NCBI GenBank assembly: GCA_910579685.1
Contig: CAJTVN010000009.1
Span: forward strand, 56,285 to 120,284
Reading direction: 5' to 3'
DNA: 64,000 nucleotides
Source: an uncultured Lachnospiraceae bacterium
GTDB lineage: Bacteria; Bacillota; Clostridia; Lachnospirales; Lachnospiraceae
Numbering within the stretch: position 1 is the stretch's first letter; each line of letters opens with the position of its first letter. The notes under the pieces were generated by a model. That model was given only the letters and a program-made list of their open reading frames with translations, searched no databases and had not been told where the DNA came from. Position numbers and translations under genes: made by a program. Shown piece by piece: positions 26,085 to 34,141 of the stretch.

Positions 26085-26930
26085 TCACAGTCCCAGAGCT
26101 TCCACCAGCTCCTGCGTGGTCAGTATTCCATCCGGAAGGGGCAGTCCGCTCTTTTTCAGTTCGTGGGAAAGCATCGTTACCTGGGGTACGTCCAGCCTGA
26201 GACTCTGAAGCTTTTCCACATGGCTGAAGATTTCCCTTGGCGTGCCCTCCATGGCCACCTTTCCCTTATCCATCACGAAAACCCTGTCCGCATAGATAAT
26301 CTCTTCCATATAATGGGTGATCAGTATCACGGTGATCTCTTCCACATCATTGAGCGCCCTGGCCGCACGGATCACTTCCCGGCGTCCGCTCGGGTCAAGC
26401 ATGGCCGTGGGTTCATCCAGAACAATACACTTGGGATGCATGGCGATCACCCCCGCAATGGACACCCTCTGCTTCTGTCCTCCGGAGAGCTTGTTGGGAG
26501 AATACTTTCTGAATTCATACATTCCCACCGCCTTAAGGCTCTCCTCCACCCTCTCCCATATTTCCTTTGTGGGAACGCCCAGGTTCTCCGGGCCAAAGCC
26601 CACATCCTCCTCCACCACCTGACCGATAATCTGGTTGTCCGGATTTTGGAAAACCATCCCGGCTCTCTGCCTGATCTCCCACAGGCTTTCATCATCCGAC
26701 GTATCCATCCCGTCCACCCAGACAGTGCCCTCCGTGGGATAGAGGATCGCATTGATGTGCTTGGCAAGCGTGGATTTTCCCGAGCCGTTGTGTCCGAGGA
26801 TCGCTATGAATTCCCCCTGTTTCACCGAGAGGGACACATCATCCACAGCCCTGGTGATCCCTTCCACATTCCCCTCTTCATCTCTTCTGATATATTCAAA
26901 TACCAGATCCCTGGTCTCTATAATCGCCAT
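26085..26930 (-). CDS. ecfA1: ECF transporter ATPase EcfA1
   Basis: 281 residues. Walker A GHNGSGKST, signature LSGGQKQRVS, Walker B CIVLDEPT and ILITHYMEE are all present. First gene of ecfA1-ecfA2-ecfT-truA. In many Firmicutes it is read from the rplQ transcript, but here an inverted gene intervenes and it has its own promoter (27009-27037) with a leader of about 75 nt. Confidence 0.96.
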   Translation of the reverse strand: MAIIETRDLVFEYIRRDEEGNVEGITRAVDDVSLSVKQGEFIAILGHNGSGKSTLAKHINAILYPTEGTVWVDGMDTSDDESLWEIRQRAGMVFQNPDNQIIGQVVEEDVGFGPENLGVPTKEIWERVEESLKAVGMYEFRKYSPNKLSGGQKQRVSIAGVIAMHPKCIVLDEPTAMLDPSGRREVIRAARALNDVEEITVILITHYMEEIIYADRVFVMDKGKVAMEGTPREIFSHVEKLQSLRLDVPQVTMLSHELKKSGLPLPDGILTTQELVEALGL

Positions 26931-26952
26931 CCAAATCTCCTCCTGATCCGGT

Positions 26953-26972
26953 GCCGCATTACGATATGCGGC
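26953..26972 (-). promoter_or_regulatory. Hairpin in the ecfA1 leader
   Basis: GCCGCAT-N6-ATGCGGC, a perfect 7-bp stem in the 5' leader of ecfA1, about 23 nt before the ATG. It is not followed by a T run, so it is more likely to affect message stability or access than to terminate. Confidence 0.35.
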
Positions 26973-27008
26973 CTGGGAACCGCCACGTCAGCATTCCCAC
27001 TGCCCCTT

Positions 27009-27037
27009 ATTCTACTAAATATCTCTTCCATTTGCAA
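27009..27037 (-). promoter_or_regulatory. Promoter of ecfA1, sharing its -35 with a divergent promoter
   Basis: Minus strand -35 TTGCAA (27032-27037), 17-nt spacer, -10 TAGAAT (27009-27014). TTGCAA is its own reverse complement, so the same six base pairs also serve the plus-strand promoter. Confidence 0.65.
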
Positions 27038-27060
27038 TAGAAGGAATTTAGAGGTATGAT
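27032..27060 (+). promoter_or_regulatory. Promoter of the M15 peptidase gene, sharing its -35
   Basis: Plus strand -35 TTGCAA (27032-27037), 17-nt spacer, -10 TATGAT (27055-27060). Start of transcription is expected near 27067, about 40 nt before the chosen ATG. Confidence 0.65.
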
Positions 27061-27105
27061 TTTATTACATAAACCACTAGAAATTAAATGAAACGGAGAA
27101 TTACA

Positions 27106-28125
27106 ATGAATAAATGGATAAAACCCATGGGATTTCTTTTGATCATGATTTTGATGTGCTCTGTCGTTGCAAGAGTGGCCGGCCGTTCTGAGACGCTGGC
27201 GGAATACGCTCTGAAACATCCGCAGACATTCGCATCCCCGGATGCCTCTTCCAACCCCGCCAGGACAGAGGGTCCTGCGGATGCCTCTTCTAACCCATCC
27301 AGGACAGAGATCCCTGCGGATGTCTCACCGGCTCCCGCAAAAACCGATGCCTCCCCCGCCCCCATAAAAGCAACAGCCTCCCCGGCAGAGGATGGGACGC
27401 GCTCTTCCCCTGTCCCCACATCCCGCCCCTTCACTGCGCTTTCCCCGGAAACGGAGGACAGCGTTCACTACCAGGACGGTTTTTTCTACCAGCCTCTCTC
27501 CGACAGCGTGATCGCCAGGATCACCGGCATCTCCTATCCCGTATCCGAGACCATCGCTCCCGCACTGGCACAGCCAGCGGTCAATCGGATCAGCGATTCG
27601 CAGCAGCCCGCCGTCTCCTATGAGGATCTGTGTTATATGAATGTGCTGTACTGCAATTTTCAGGGGGAGACCGAAACCGGCGAGCTGATCTGCAATCGGA
27701 AAATAGCGGATGATCTCGTGGAAATCTTTTATGAGCTGTACCGAAACGAATACCGGATTGGGAAAATCCGGCTGATTGACGACTACAACGGGGATGACAC
27801 CGCATCCATGGAGGACAACAATACCTCCTGCTTTAATTACCGCGTCGTGGACGGCACCAGCAGCCTCAGCAAGCACGCCCTTGGTTTCGCCATTGATATC
27901 AATCCCTTCTACAATCCCTACGTGGTATACAACAGGGACGGAAACGGTGAAACCTACATTTCCCCAAAGGGGAGCGAGGTATACGCTGACCGCTCTCTCG
28001 ATTTTCCCTACAAAATTGATGAAAATGATTTATGCTACAGGCTTTTTACGGAGCACGGCTTTATCTGGGGCGGAAACTGGAACTCCTCCAAAGATTACCA
28101 GCATTTCCAGAAAGTAGTGGACTGA
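27106..28125 (+). CDS. Membrane-anchored M15-family peptidase (VanY-like carboxypeptidase)
   Basis: 339 residues. An N-terminal signal or anchor segment (PMGFLLIMILMCSVVARVAG) is followed by a Pro/Ala/Ser/Thr-rich wall-spanning stretch with a 13-residue tandem repeat, then a zinc peptidase domain. Metal-site motifs of M15 proteins are seen: SKHALGFAIDINP (His and Asp) and the final HFQK histidine after GFIWGGNW. It probably trims peptidoglycan stem peptides outside the cell. The ATG at 27106 is preferred to the one at 27088 because GGAG lies 8 nt upstream. It is the only plus-strand gene within the ribosomal region and breaks the usual rplQ-ecfA1 linkage. Confidence 0.85.
   Translation: MNKWIKPMGFLLIMILMCSVVARVAGRSETLAEYALKHPQTFASPDASSNPARTEGPADASSNPSRTEIPADVSPAPAKTDASPAPIKATASPAEDGTRSSPVPTSRPFTALSPETEDSVHYQDGFFYQPLSDSVIARITGISYPVSETIAPALAQPAVNRISDSQQPAVSYEDLCYMNVLYCNFQGETETGELICNRKIADDLVEIFYELYRNEYRIGKIRLIDDYNGDDTASMEDNNTSCFNYRVVDGTSSLSKHALGFAIDINPFYNPYVVYNRDGNGETYISPKGSEVYADRSLDFPYKIDENDLCYRLFTEHGFIWGGNWNSSKDYQHFQKVVD
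27241..27318 (+). repeat. Two tandem 39-nt units in the peptidase linker
   Basis: Units 27241-27279 and 27280-27318 encode DASSNPARTEGPA and DASSNPSRTEIPA; a third, worn unit follows (DVSPAPAKTDASPA). This is a recent in-frame duplication in the wall-spanning linker and may vary in copy number between strains. Confidence 0.75.
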
Positions 28126-28150
28126 TCCGGATCATGCGTCTGAAAACAGA

Positions 28151-28180
28151 ATCCCCGCAGCAGGCTGCGGGGATTTTCCT
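28151..28180. terminator. Terminator between convergent genes
   Basis: ATCCCCGCAG-CAGG-CTGCGGGGAT followed on the plus strand by TTTCCT. It lies between the end of the M15 gene (28125) and the end of rplQ (28198), and the stem can form in both transcripts, so it probably ends the alpha operon as well. Confidence 0.8.
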
Positions 28181-28197
28181 CTTTCGCTTATAAAGTT

Positions 28198-28734
28198 TTA
28201 GACAAGCTCCAGAACAACTTCCATTGCCCCGTCGCCTTTGCGCTGTCCGATCTTGATGATTCTGGTATAGCCGCCATGGCGGTTTGCATACTTTACGCCG
28301 TACTCGTCAAAGATCTTAGCGGGAATATCCGCTTTCTTTGTCCCCTTCTTTCTGCCTGCGGGGGTCGAAGGAACCTCCGTTACCGGATAGAGAACCTTGA
28401 TCATCTTTCTTCTCGCATTCATTCTGGAAGGAAGATCCTTTTTGATCTCCTTTTCCACGGTTTCATACTTGGTAACCTTCTTGCCGTTCACGACTTCCTT
28501 CACTCTCTTGCCGTCTTTATCCTTTACGGGAACCTTGGCGGTAACCTTCACCGTCTCATAATTGTCCCTCTCCTTCACGCCAAGCGCAATCAGAGGTTCA
28601 GCGATCTTCTGAACTTCCTTTGCCCTTGCCAGCGTAGTGACAATCTTTCCGTTATAAAGAAGAGCCGTCACCTGGTTTCTGAGCAGCGCCTTTCTTTGGT
28701 CAGAACGTCTTCCAAGTTTTCTATAATCTCCCAT
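28198..28734 (-). CDS. rplQ: 50S ribosomal protein L17, with internal insertion
   Basis: 178 residues from the ATG at 28734 (AAAGGAG 8 nt upstream); a start at 28848 would add non-homologous sequence. The N-terminal core MGDYRKLGRRSDQRKALLRN is canonical. A lysine-rich insertion of roughly 55 residues in the middle (region from VTAKVPVKDKDGKRV to EIKKDLPSR) makes it longer than the 113-130 residue proteins of Bacillus and E. coli; such long forms are known in Lachnospiraceae. Last gene of the alpha operon. Confidence 0.96.
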   Translation of the reverse strand: MGDYRKLGRRSDQRKALLRNQVTALLYNGKIVTTLARAKEVQKIAEPLIALGVKERDNYETVKVTAKVPVKDKDGKRVKEVVNGKKVTKYETVEKEIKKDLPSRMNARRKMIKVLYPVTEVPSTPAGRKKGTKKADIPAKIFDEYGVKYANRHGGYTRIIKIGQRKGDGAMEVVLELV

Positions 28735-28886
28735 TTGTCTTCTCCTTTTCTCATTGCGGCATTTCCTGCCCCTTATGGTACATCCGACTATGCGCTTTGG
28801 ACTTACTGGCCGAATGCAGTTTCTTTCCGCACACGGCGGACCATTCATGAGAACACCGGTATATACGCTTCGGAATTACTATACCG

Positions 28887-29843
28887 TTATTCCTCGCTGG
28901 GATTCAGCTGCAGCCCCAGTTCCTTTAATTTCGCAAGAACCTCCTCGAGGGACTTGCGTCCGAGATTGCGGACCTTCATCATATCCTCAGAGGTCTTGTT
29001 TGTCAGCTCTTCCACTGTATTAATACCAGCCCTCTTTAAGCAGTTGTAGGAACGAACCGATAACTCAAGCTCGTCGATACTCATCTCCAGTACCTTTTCC
29101 TTTTCATCCTCTTCCTTCTCTACCATGATCTCCGCCGTCTTTGCGTTCTCGGACAGATCTATGAAAAGGCTGAGATGTTCGCTGAGTACTTTTGCAGCAA
29201 GACTGACCGCCTCATCAGGAACAAGAGTTCCGTTGGTATAAACATCCAGTGTCAGCTTATCAAAGTCCGTAATCTGACCAACACGGGTATTTTCTACGGT
29301 TACATTTACTCTTTCAACAGGCGTATAGATAGAATCCACTGCAATAACACCAATTGGCAAATCATCACTCTTATTCTTGTCGGCGCTTATATATCCGCGG
29401 CCTTTGGTAATAGTGAGCTCCACATAAAGCTTCGTGTTTTTTCCGCTTAAGGTTGCGATTACCTGATCAGGGTTCAAAATTTCAATGTCCTGATCCACCT
29501 GAATATCGGAAGCTTTTACAACGCCTTCTCCCTCGTACTCGATATACGCGGTCTTGGGCTCATTTGTATCGCTGTTATTTCGGATTGCAAGGCTCTTGAT
29601 ATTCATAATAATCTCAGTCACATCTTCCTTGACACCCTCGATGGAACTGAACTCATGAAGAACGCCTTCGATCTTGACCTGGCTTACCGCCGCACCGGGA
29701 AGCGAAGAAAGCATGATTCTTCTAAGCGAATTACCAAGTGTGATTCCATAACCTCTTTCAAGAGGCTCTACAACAAATCTTCCATACTTCTTATCTTCAG
29801 AGATTTCTGCCACCTCAATATTTGGTCTTTCAAAATCAAACAC
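28887..29843 (-). CDS. rpoA: DNA-directed RNA polymerase alpha subunit
   Basis: 318 residues: N-terminal assembly domain (GYGITLGNSLRRIMLSSLPG) and C-terminal domain (SVRSYNCLKRAGINTVEEL, then RNLGRKSLEEV) that binds UP elements and activators. The start is a GTG at 29843 with AGGAGG about 9 nt upstream. It lies between rpsD and rplQ in the usual order; a 152-nt gap without a recognisable element separates it from rplQ. Confidence 0.98.
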   Translation of the reverse strand: MFDFERPNIEVAEISEDKKYGRFVVEPLERGYGITLGNSLRRIMLSSLPGAAVSQVKIEGVLHEFSSIEGVKEDVTEIIMNIKSLAIRNNSDTNEPKTAYIEYEGEGVVKASDIQVDQDIEILNPDQVIATLSGKNTKLYVELTITKGRGYISADKNKSDDLPIGVIAVDSIYTPVERVNVTVENTRVGQITDFDKLTLDVYTNGTLVPDEAVSLAAKVLSEHLSLFIDLSENAKTAEIMVEKEEDEKEKVLEMSIDELELSVRSYNCLKRAGINTVEELTNKTSEDMMKVRNLGRKSLEEVLAKLKELGLQLNPSEE

Positions 29844-29939
29844 CGCAAATACCCTCCTTTACGAAAATTATATGCAACGCCATGTGACACAGAAGCTCCA
29901 AACAGCGCCATGGCTGTTTTGGAACTTCTTCACATGGTT

Positions 29940-30533
29940 TTATTTGGAATATAATTCGACGATAAGCATTTCGTTTACAGGAACGTCAATCATTTCTCTT
30001 GTAGGAAGGTTTTTAATAGTTCCCTTTAAAGCTTCCTGGTCTACATCCATCCATTCAGGAACCAATCTGCCGCCCGTTACCTCAAGGATATCCTTGTATC
30101 TCTGCAGGGATTTGGCCTTTTCTCTTACCTCGATCACATCCCCGGCTTTCACCAGGTAGGAAGGAATCTGAACCGGCTTCCCGTTTACCAGGAAATGTTT
30201 GTGTCCGACAACCTGCCTTGCCTCTCTTCTGGTTCTGGCAAAACCCATACGGAACACTACGCTGTCCAGTCTGCTCTCAAGCATAACCATAAGGTTTTCA
30301 CCCGTCATGCCTTTCATCCTGTCGGCCTTCTTGTAATAATTTCTGAACGGTTTCTCAAGAACTCCGTAAATAAATTTCGCTTTCTGCTTTTCTCTCAGCT
30401 GAAGTCCGTACTCGCTTACCTTCTTGCCCGCTCTCGCATTGGTTCTGTTGGACTTCTTGTCATAACCAAGATAAGCGGGTTCCAGGCCGAGAGACCTGCA
30501 TCTTTTCAATATGGGAACTCTGTTAACTGCCAT
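29940..30533 (-). CDS. rpsD: 30S ribosomal protein S4
   Basis: 197 residues, a primary 16S-binding protein. MAVNRVPILKRCRSLGLEPAY start region; S4 RNA-binding motif near LDSVVFRMGFARTRREARQ. No N-terminal zinc cysteines. In E. coli S4 represses its own operon by binding the leader ahead of rpsM, and S4 also autoregulates in Bacillus, which is relevant to the long gap ahead of rpsM here. Confidence 0.98.
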   Translation of the reverse strand: MAVNRVPILKRCRSLGLEPAYLGYDKKSNRTNARAGKKVSEYGLQLREKQKAKFIYGVLEKPFRNYYKKADRMKGMTGENLMVMLESRLDSVVFRMGFARTRREARQVVGHKHFLVNGKPVQIPSYLVKAGDVIEVREKAKSLQRYKDILEVTGGRLVPEWMDVDQEALKGTIKNLPTREMIDVPVNEMLIVELYSK

Positions 30534-30616
30534 TTTAATTTTCCTCCTGTTATTGTTTACAGCGCAGATGCGCCTTCATCCAACCAAATAAATATCAATC
30601 AAATAACCTTCTGTAA

Positions 30617-31015
30617 CTAGACACGACGGCGCTTGGGCGGGCGGCATCCATTGTGAGGCACGGGGGTCACGTCCCTGATGCTCGTAACCTCCAGACCGCA
30701 TGCCTGAAGGGCGCGGATCGCCGCTTCACGTCCGGAACCGGGTCCCTTAACCATAACGTCCACATACTTCAGTCCGTGCACGAGCGCTGCCTTTGTGGCG
30801 GTTTCCGCCGCCATCTGTGCCGCATATGGAGTAGATTTCCTTGAACCTCTAAAACCAAGACCACCTGCACTTGCCCAGCTCAACGCATTTCCCTCGTTAT
30901 CTGTCAGGGTAACGATTGTATTGTTAAAGGAAGACTGGATATGTGCCTGTCCGCGTTCAACGTTTTTCTTGACACGTTTTTTTGTCACTTTCTTTGTAAC
31001 TTTTTTAGCTGCCAT
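30617..31015 (-). CDS. rpsK: 30S ribosomal protein S11
   Basis: 132 residues, platform protein. Core SSFNNTIVTLTDNEGNALSW and the C-terminal TPVPHNGCRPPKRRRV are as expected. The N-terminus is rich in Lys and Val repeats (KKVTKKVTKKRVKKN). Lies 52 nt after rpsM. Confidence 0.98.
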   Translation of the reverse strand: MAAKKVTKKVTKKRVKKNVERGQAHIQSSFNNTIVTLTDNEGNALSWASAGGLGFRGSRKSTPYAAQMAAETATKAALVHGLKYVDVMVKGPGSGREAAIRALQACGLEVTSIRDVTPVPHNGCRPPKRRRV

Positions 31016-31067
31016 TTAAACTAACCTACTTTCTCATTGAATTATTTGTCTGTTTCACGTTCTTATC

Positions 31068-31436
31068 TTACTTTTTCTTGTTTGCCACCGTTCTCTTGGG
31101 ACCCTTCCTCGTTCTCGCGTTGGTCTTCGTGTTCTGACCGCGAACAGGAAGTCCCTTCCTGTGACGGATCCCTCTGTAACAACCGATTTCCTGAAGTCTC
31201 TTAATGTTGAGAGCGACTTCTCTTCTCAAATCACCTTCCACCATGTACTCAGCGTCAATGATTTCGCTGATTCTCTTTACCTCATCATCGGTAAGTTCTC
31301 TCACACGGGTATCAGGATTAACATTTGCTTTCTCAAGAATCTTGTTGGAACTTACTCTGCCAATTCCATAAACATAAGTTAAACCAATCTCCACACGTTT
31401 TTCTCTCGGTAAGTCAACACCTGCAATACGAGCCAT
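31068..31436 (-). CDS. rpsM: 30S ribosomal protein S13
   Basis: 122 residues, head protein contacting the P-site tRNA and the large subunit. MARIAGVDLPREKRVEIGLT start and a basic tail ending RKGPKRTVANKKK. First gene after a 391-nt gap that holds a promoter and repeats; GGAGG precedes the ATG. Confidence 0.98.
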   Translation of the reverse strand: MARIAGVDLPREKRVEIGLTYVYGIGRVSSNKILEKANVNPDTRVRELTDDEVKRISEIIDAEYMVEGDLRREVALNIKRLQEIGCYRGIRHRKGLPVRGQNTKTNARTRKGPKRTVANKKK

Positions 31437-31589
31437 TTACGTTTCCTCCATTTTCTTTGTCCGCAGATATCGTCTGATCCTATCTGCTTTTATACAGACG
31501 CACGTTCTGTCTGCATATTTGATACTAATTGATTGAGGCATGGTCTTATGCCCAACCGGACGTTCCGATCTTTCCACCTGCAGCCTTCA

Positions 31590-31664
31590 AAATTTCCGTT
31601 CCCATCCCGGGTGCGGGCAAATTTCCATTCAATCCCGAATACGGCAAATTTCCGCAGGAAATTT
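31590..31664 (-). repeat. Imperfect tandem repeats with AAATTTCC core in the rpsM leader
   Basis: Unit 1 31590-31618 and unit 2 31619-31645 share AAATTTCCrTTC..ATCCCG..; a third, partial unit at 31646-31664 forms the perfect palindrome AAATTTCC-gca-GGAAATTT. All lie between the internal promoter and rpsM, so they would be in the mRNA leader. Confidence 0.65.
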
Positions 31665-31669
31665 AAAAA

Positions 31670-31688
31670 GCAAAATCTTTGATTTTGC
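31670..31688 (-). promoter_or_regulatory. Hairpin in the rpsM leader
   Basis: GCAAAATC-ttt-GATTTTGC, a perfect 8-bp stem with 3-nt loop. On the minus strand it is followed by TTTTTAAATTT, so it could act as an early terminator or attenuator between rpmJ and rpsM. Confidence 0.5.
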
Positions 31689-31736
31689 GGTGCGGTGGTA
31701 TCAACAAGTAATCACCAAGGCTCTCTGATACGATTT

Positions 31737-31766
31737 ATTATAATAATCAGTATGGTTTTCTTTCAA
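31737..31766 (-). promoter_or_regulatory. Internal promoter ahead of rpsM
   Basis: Minus strand -35 TTGAAA (31761-31766), 18-nt spacer, -10 TATAAT (31737-31742). It would start a leader of about 290 nt and give rpsM-rpsK-rpsD-rpoA-rplQ their own control. Confidence 0.6.
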
Positions 31767-31827
31767 ACCACACTGCAGCCGCTTACATAATAAATGGACA
31801 AGAACCCTTCTGCGCTTTGGCAGCGGA

Positions 31828-31941
31828 TTATCCTTGTCTCTGTTTGTGCTTCGGATTCTCACAGATCACTCTGATACGTCCTTTTCTCTTGATGATTTTG
31901 CACTTTTCGCAAATCGGTTTTACTGATGATCTAACCTTCAT
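31828..31941 (-). CDS. rpmJ: 50S ribosomal protein L36
   Basis: 37 residues, read directly from the sequence: begins MKVRSSVKPICEKCKIIKRK and ends HKQRQG. The zinc ligands Cys-x2-Cys, then Cys and His, are all present, so this is the zinc-binding form. An AGGAGG site precedes the ATG at 31941. It sits between infA and rpsM, the usual place in Firmicutes. Confidence 0.97.
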   Translation of the reverse strand: MKVRSSVKPICEKCKIIKRKGRIRVICENPKHKQRQG

Positions 31942-32047
31942 GTTAAACCCTCCTTTCAAAAAAGACCGTTTTACATTATAGCATGGTATGATTACAAATG
32001 CAAGAGCATTCTCGCATCTGAAACAGCAATTTTAGCTGGTTTTCAGC

Positions 32048-32266
32048 CTATTTGTCTCTCCAGATGATCCTTCCCTTTGACAGATCGTAGGGGGATAACT
32101 CTAAAGTCACCTTATCTCCCGGCAGGATACGGATAAAATTCTGCCTCAGCTTGCCGCTGATATGCGCAAGCACTCTGTGCCCGTTTTCCAGCTCCACCTG
32201 GAACATGGTGTTGGGAAGTTTTTCAACTACGGTTCCTTCAATTTCAATTACATCCGCTTTCGACAT
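32048..32266 (-). CDS. infA: Translation initiation factor IF-1
   Basis: 72 residues, a single S1-like OB fold (MSKADVIEIEGTVVEKLPN ... HISGKLRQNFIRILPGD). Binds the ribosomal A site during initiation. Its start lies within the end of the KOW-domain gene (23-nt overlap), so the two are probably coupled. Confidence 0.98.
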   Translation of the reverse strand: MSKADVIEIEGTVVEKLPNTMFQVELENGHRVLAHISGKLRQNFIRILPGDKVTLELSPYDLSKGRIIWRDK

Positions 32267-32537
32267 CTGCTACCTCCTTTTTTGCCCTGACTTTAATCGC
32301 AAACTTGATTTCTTCATTATATATGGTCTGTGCACCCCTTGCCTTCGCTGACAGAGAGGCGTCGACTCCTCTCTTTATCGGCTGTATATGCTTTTTTCGC
32401 TTTTTTTTCGGTTTTTCCACCGGCCGAAGATCTCCGTCCACAAGGTAAACGTATTCGTCCTCCTCACTTATGACAAAATACAGCCGGCCCTTGTCATGTC
32501 CCGCCCTGGAAAACGCAAACATTCCCGTCATATCCAT
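32244..32537 (-). CDS. KOW-domain RNA-binding protein (L14e-like)
   Basis: 97 residues. The N-terminal part (FAFSRAGHDKGRLYFVI) is the KOW-type fold related to eukaryotic/archaeal L14e; the rest is basic (EKPKKKRKKHIQPIKRG). Genes like this occur between map and infA in many Clostridia. RNA or ribosome binding is likely; the exact role is not established. GGAG lies 7 nt before the ATG, and the 3' end overlaps infA. Confidence 0.8.
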   Translation of the reverse strand: MDMTGMFAFSRAGHDKGRLYFVISEEDEYVYLVDGDLRPVEKPKKKRKKHIQPIKRGVDASLSAKARGAQTIYNEEIKFAIKVRAKKEVADVESGCN

Positions 32538-32549
32538 AACTCCGCTCCT

Positions 32550-33308
32550 TCATGTCCTTGGTAAAGTGAGTATCTCCGGCTCACCTGATGTAATCAGCAC
32601 GGTGTTTTCATAATGGGCCGAGCAGCGGCCGTCCCGGGTCACTACGGTCCAGTCGTCATCCAGCCATGACACCTTCCAGGTACCCATATTAATCATGGGC
32701 TCAATCGCCAGCGTCATACCGGCCTGAAGCCTGATTCCCCTGCGCCACTGCCTGAAATTCGGAATCTGCGGATCCTCATGCAGATGCGTTCCGATCCCAT
32801 GTCCCACCAAATCCCTCACGACGCCGTATCCGAACCGGGATGCATAGGCATCGATGGCATTCGAAATGTCAAAGAGATGGCAGCCTGCCCTGGCATAGCG
32901 GATTCCCGCAAAAAAGCTTCTTTTGGTGACCTCGATCAGCTTTGCCGCCTCCCTGGAGATTTTTCCCACCGGATGGGTTCTTGCCGCATCTGAATGATAA
33001 CCCTTGTAAATCAGCCCTGCGTCAAGGCTGACAATATCGCCTTCCCTGAGTATACGCTCCTTTTTGGGAATTCCATGTACCACTTCATCATTGACCGATA
33101 CGCAGATGGCTGCAGGATATCCGTTGTAATTGAGAAAGTTCGGGACACAGCCGTAGCTCCTTATCAGCTTCTCTCCAAACGCATTGATATCCCACGTGGA
33201 AATTCCGGGCCGGATCTCCTCCCCGAGCCTTTCATGCACTTCCGAAAGGATCCTGCACGATTCCCGCATGAGCGCAATTTCCCTTGCAGATTTTATTGAC
33301 ACCGCCAT
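32550..33308 (-). CDS. map: Methionine aminopeptidase type I
   Basis: 252 residues; removes the initiator Met from new proteins. Metal ligands are visible: two Asp in SLDAGLIYKGYHSDAART, His in GHGIGTHLHEDPQIPNF, and Glu in LAIEPMINMG plus a late Glu in HYENTVLIT. No extra N-terminal zinc domain. Lies between adk and the KOW gene as usual. Confidence 0.97.
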   Translation of the reverse strand: MAVSIKSAREIALMRESCRILSEVHERLGEEIRPGISTWDINAFGEKLIRSYGCVPNFLNYNGYPAAICVSVNDEVVHGIPKKERILREGDIVSLDAGLIYKGYHSDAARTHPVGKISREAAKLIEVTKRSFFAGIRYARAGCHLFDISNAIDAYASRFGYGVVRDLVGHGIGTHLHEDPQIPNFRQWRRGIRLQAGMTLAIEPMINMGTWKVSWLDDDWTVVTRDGRCSAHYENTVLITSGEPEILTLPRT

Positions 33309-33371
33309 ATATTACCCGCCCCTTCTGCTCTTAAAGTCAAGTCAGCCATCCTGCACAAATTCAAGGCCGCC

Positions 33372-34013
33372 CTACCCTAAAATATTCACAATTGCAGCAA
33401 ACACATCCTTGCTGTCCCTTGTGCCGTCCACTGTCTTTAACACGCCTCTGGCGCTGTAGAAATCAATCAAGGGCTGTGTCTGGGCATGATAGACATCCAG
33501 ACGGCTTTTTACCGTCTCCGGTTTGTCGTCATCGCGAAGCACGAGCTTCTCGCCGCAGGAATCACAGATTCCCTCCTTTTTGGACGGGATATGCTCTATA
33601 TGATAGGTCGCTCCGCAGCTTACGCAGGCGCGCCTCCCACCCATACGCCGGATAATGTTTTCATCGGGAACCTCCACGTCAATGGCGTAATCAATCTTCT
33701 CACCCTGCTTCCCAAGAGCCTCTTCCAGCACCTCGGCCTGGGGAATCGTCCTTGGGAAACCGTCCAGGACATATCCTCTGCCGCAGTCGTCCTTTGCCAC
33801 CCGGTCCAGAAGAATTCTGACCGTCAGCTCATCCGGCACCAGAAGCCCCTGATCCATGTATTTTTTTGCTTCCGCTCCAAGCTCCGTTTTGTTCTTGATG
33901 TTAGCCCTGAAAATATCTCCGGTGGAAACATGGGGAATCCCATACTTTTCGGCAATCATTTTGGCCTGTGTGCCCTTGCCGGCGCCAGGCGCTCCCAGCA
34001 TTACAATCTTCAT
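33372..34013 (-). CDS. adk: Adenylate kinase
   Basis: 213 residues; interconverts ATP, AMP and ADP. P-loop GAPGAGKGT at residues 7-15. The LID carries a four-cysteine zinc site (CVSCGATYH ... GICDSCG), typical of Gram-positive enzymes. Follows secY by 128 nt. Confidence 0.98.
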   Translation of the reverse strand: MKIVMLGAPGAGKGTQAKMIAEKYGIPHVSTGDIFRANIKNKTELGAEAKKYMDQGLLVPDELTVRILLDRVAKDDCGRGYVLDGFPRTIPQAEVLEEALGKQGEKIDYAIDVEVPDENIIRRMGGRRACVSCGATYHIEHIPSKKEGICDSCGEKLVLRDDDKPETVKSRLDVYHAQTQPLIDFYSARGVLKTVDGTRDSKDVFAAIVNILG

Positions 34014-34141
34014 AATCCGTTCTCCGTTCCTGTCATTTCCTATGACGCAAGATAGAGGCTAGGGGAATTTGTTCAAAAAACACCTCCACCCTAACCTCTG
34101 GTTTTCACTATACTTTAAATTTTTGATTCACTGCCGGTTTC

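Noticed and set aside
31442..31827. A small gene in the rpmJ-rpsM gap
   Set aside because: The one open plus-strand frame of 62 codons lacks a ribosome binding site and crosses the repeats.
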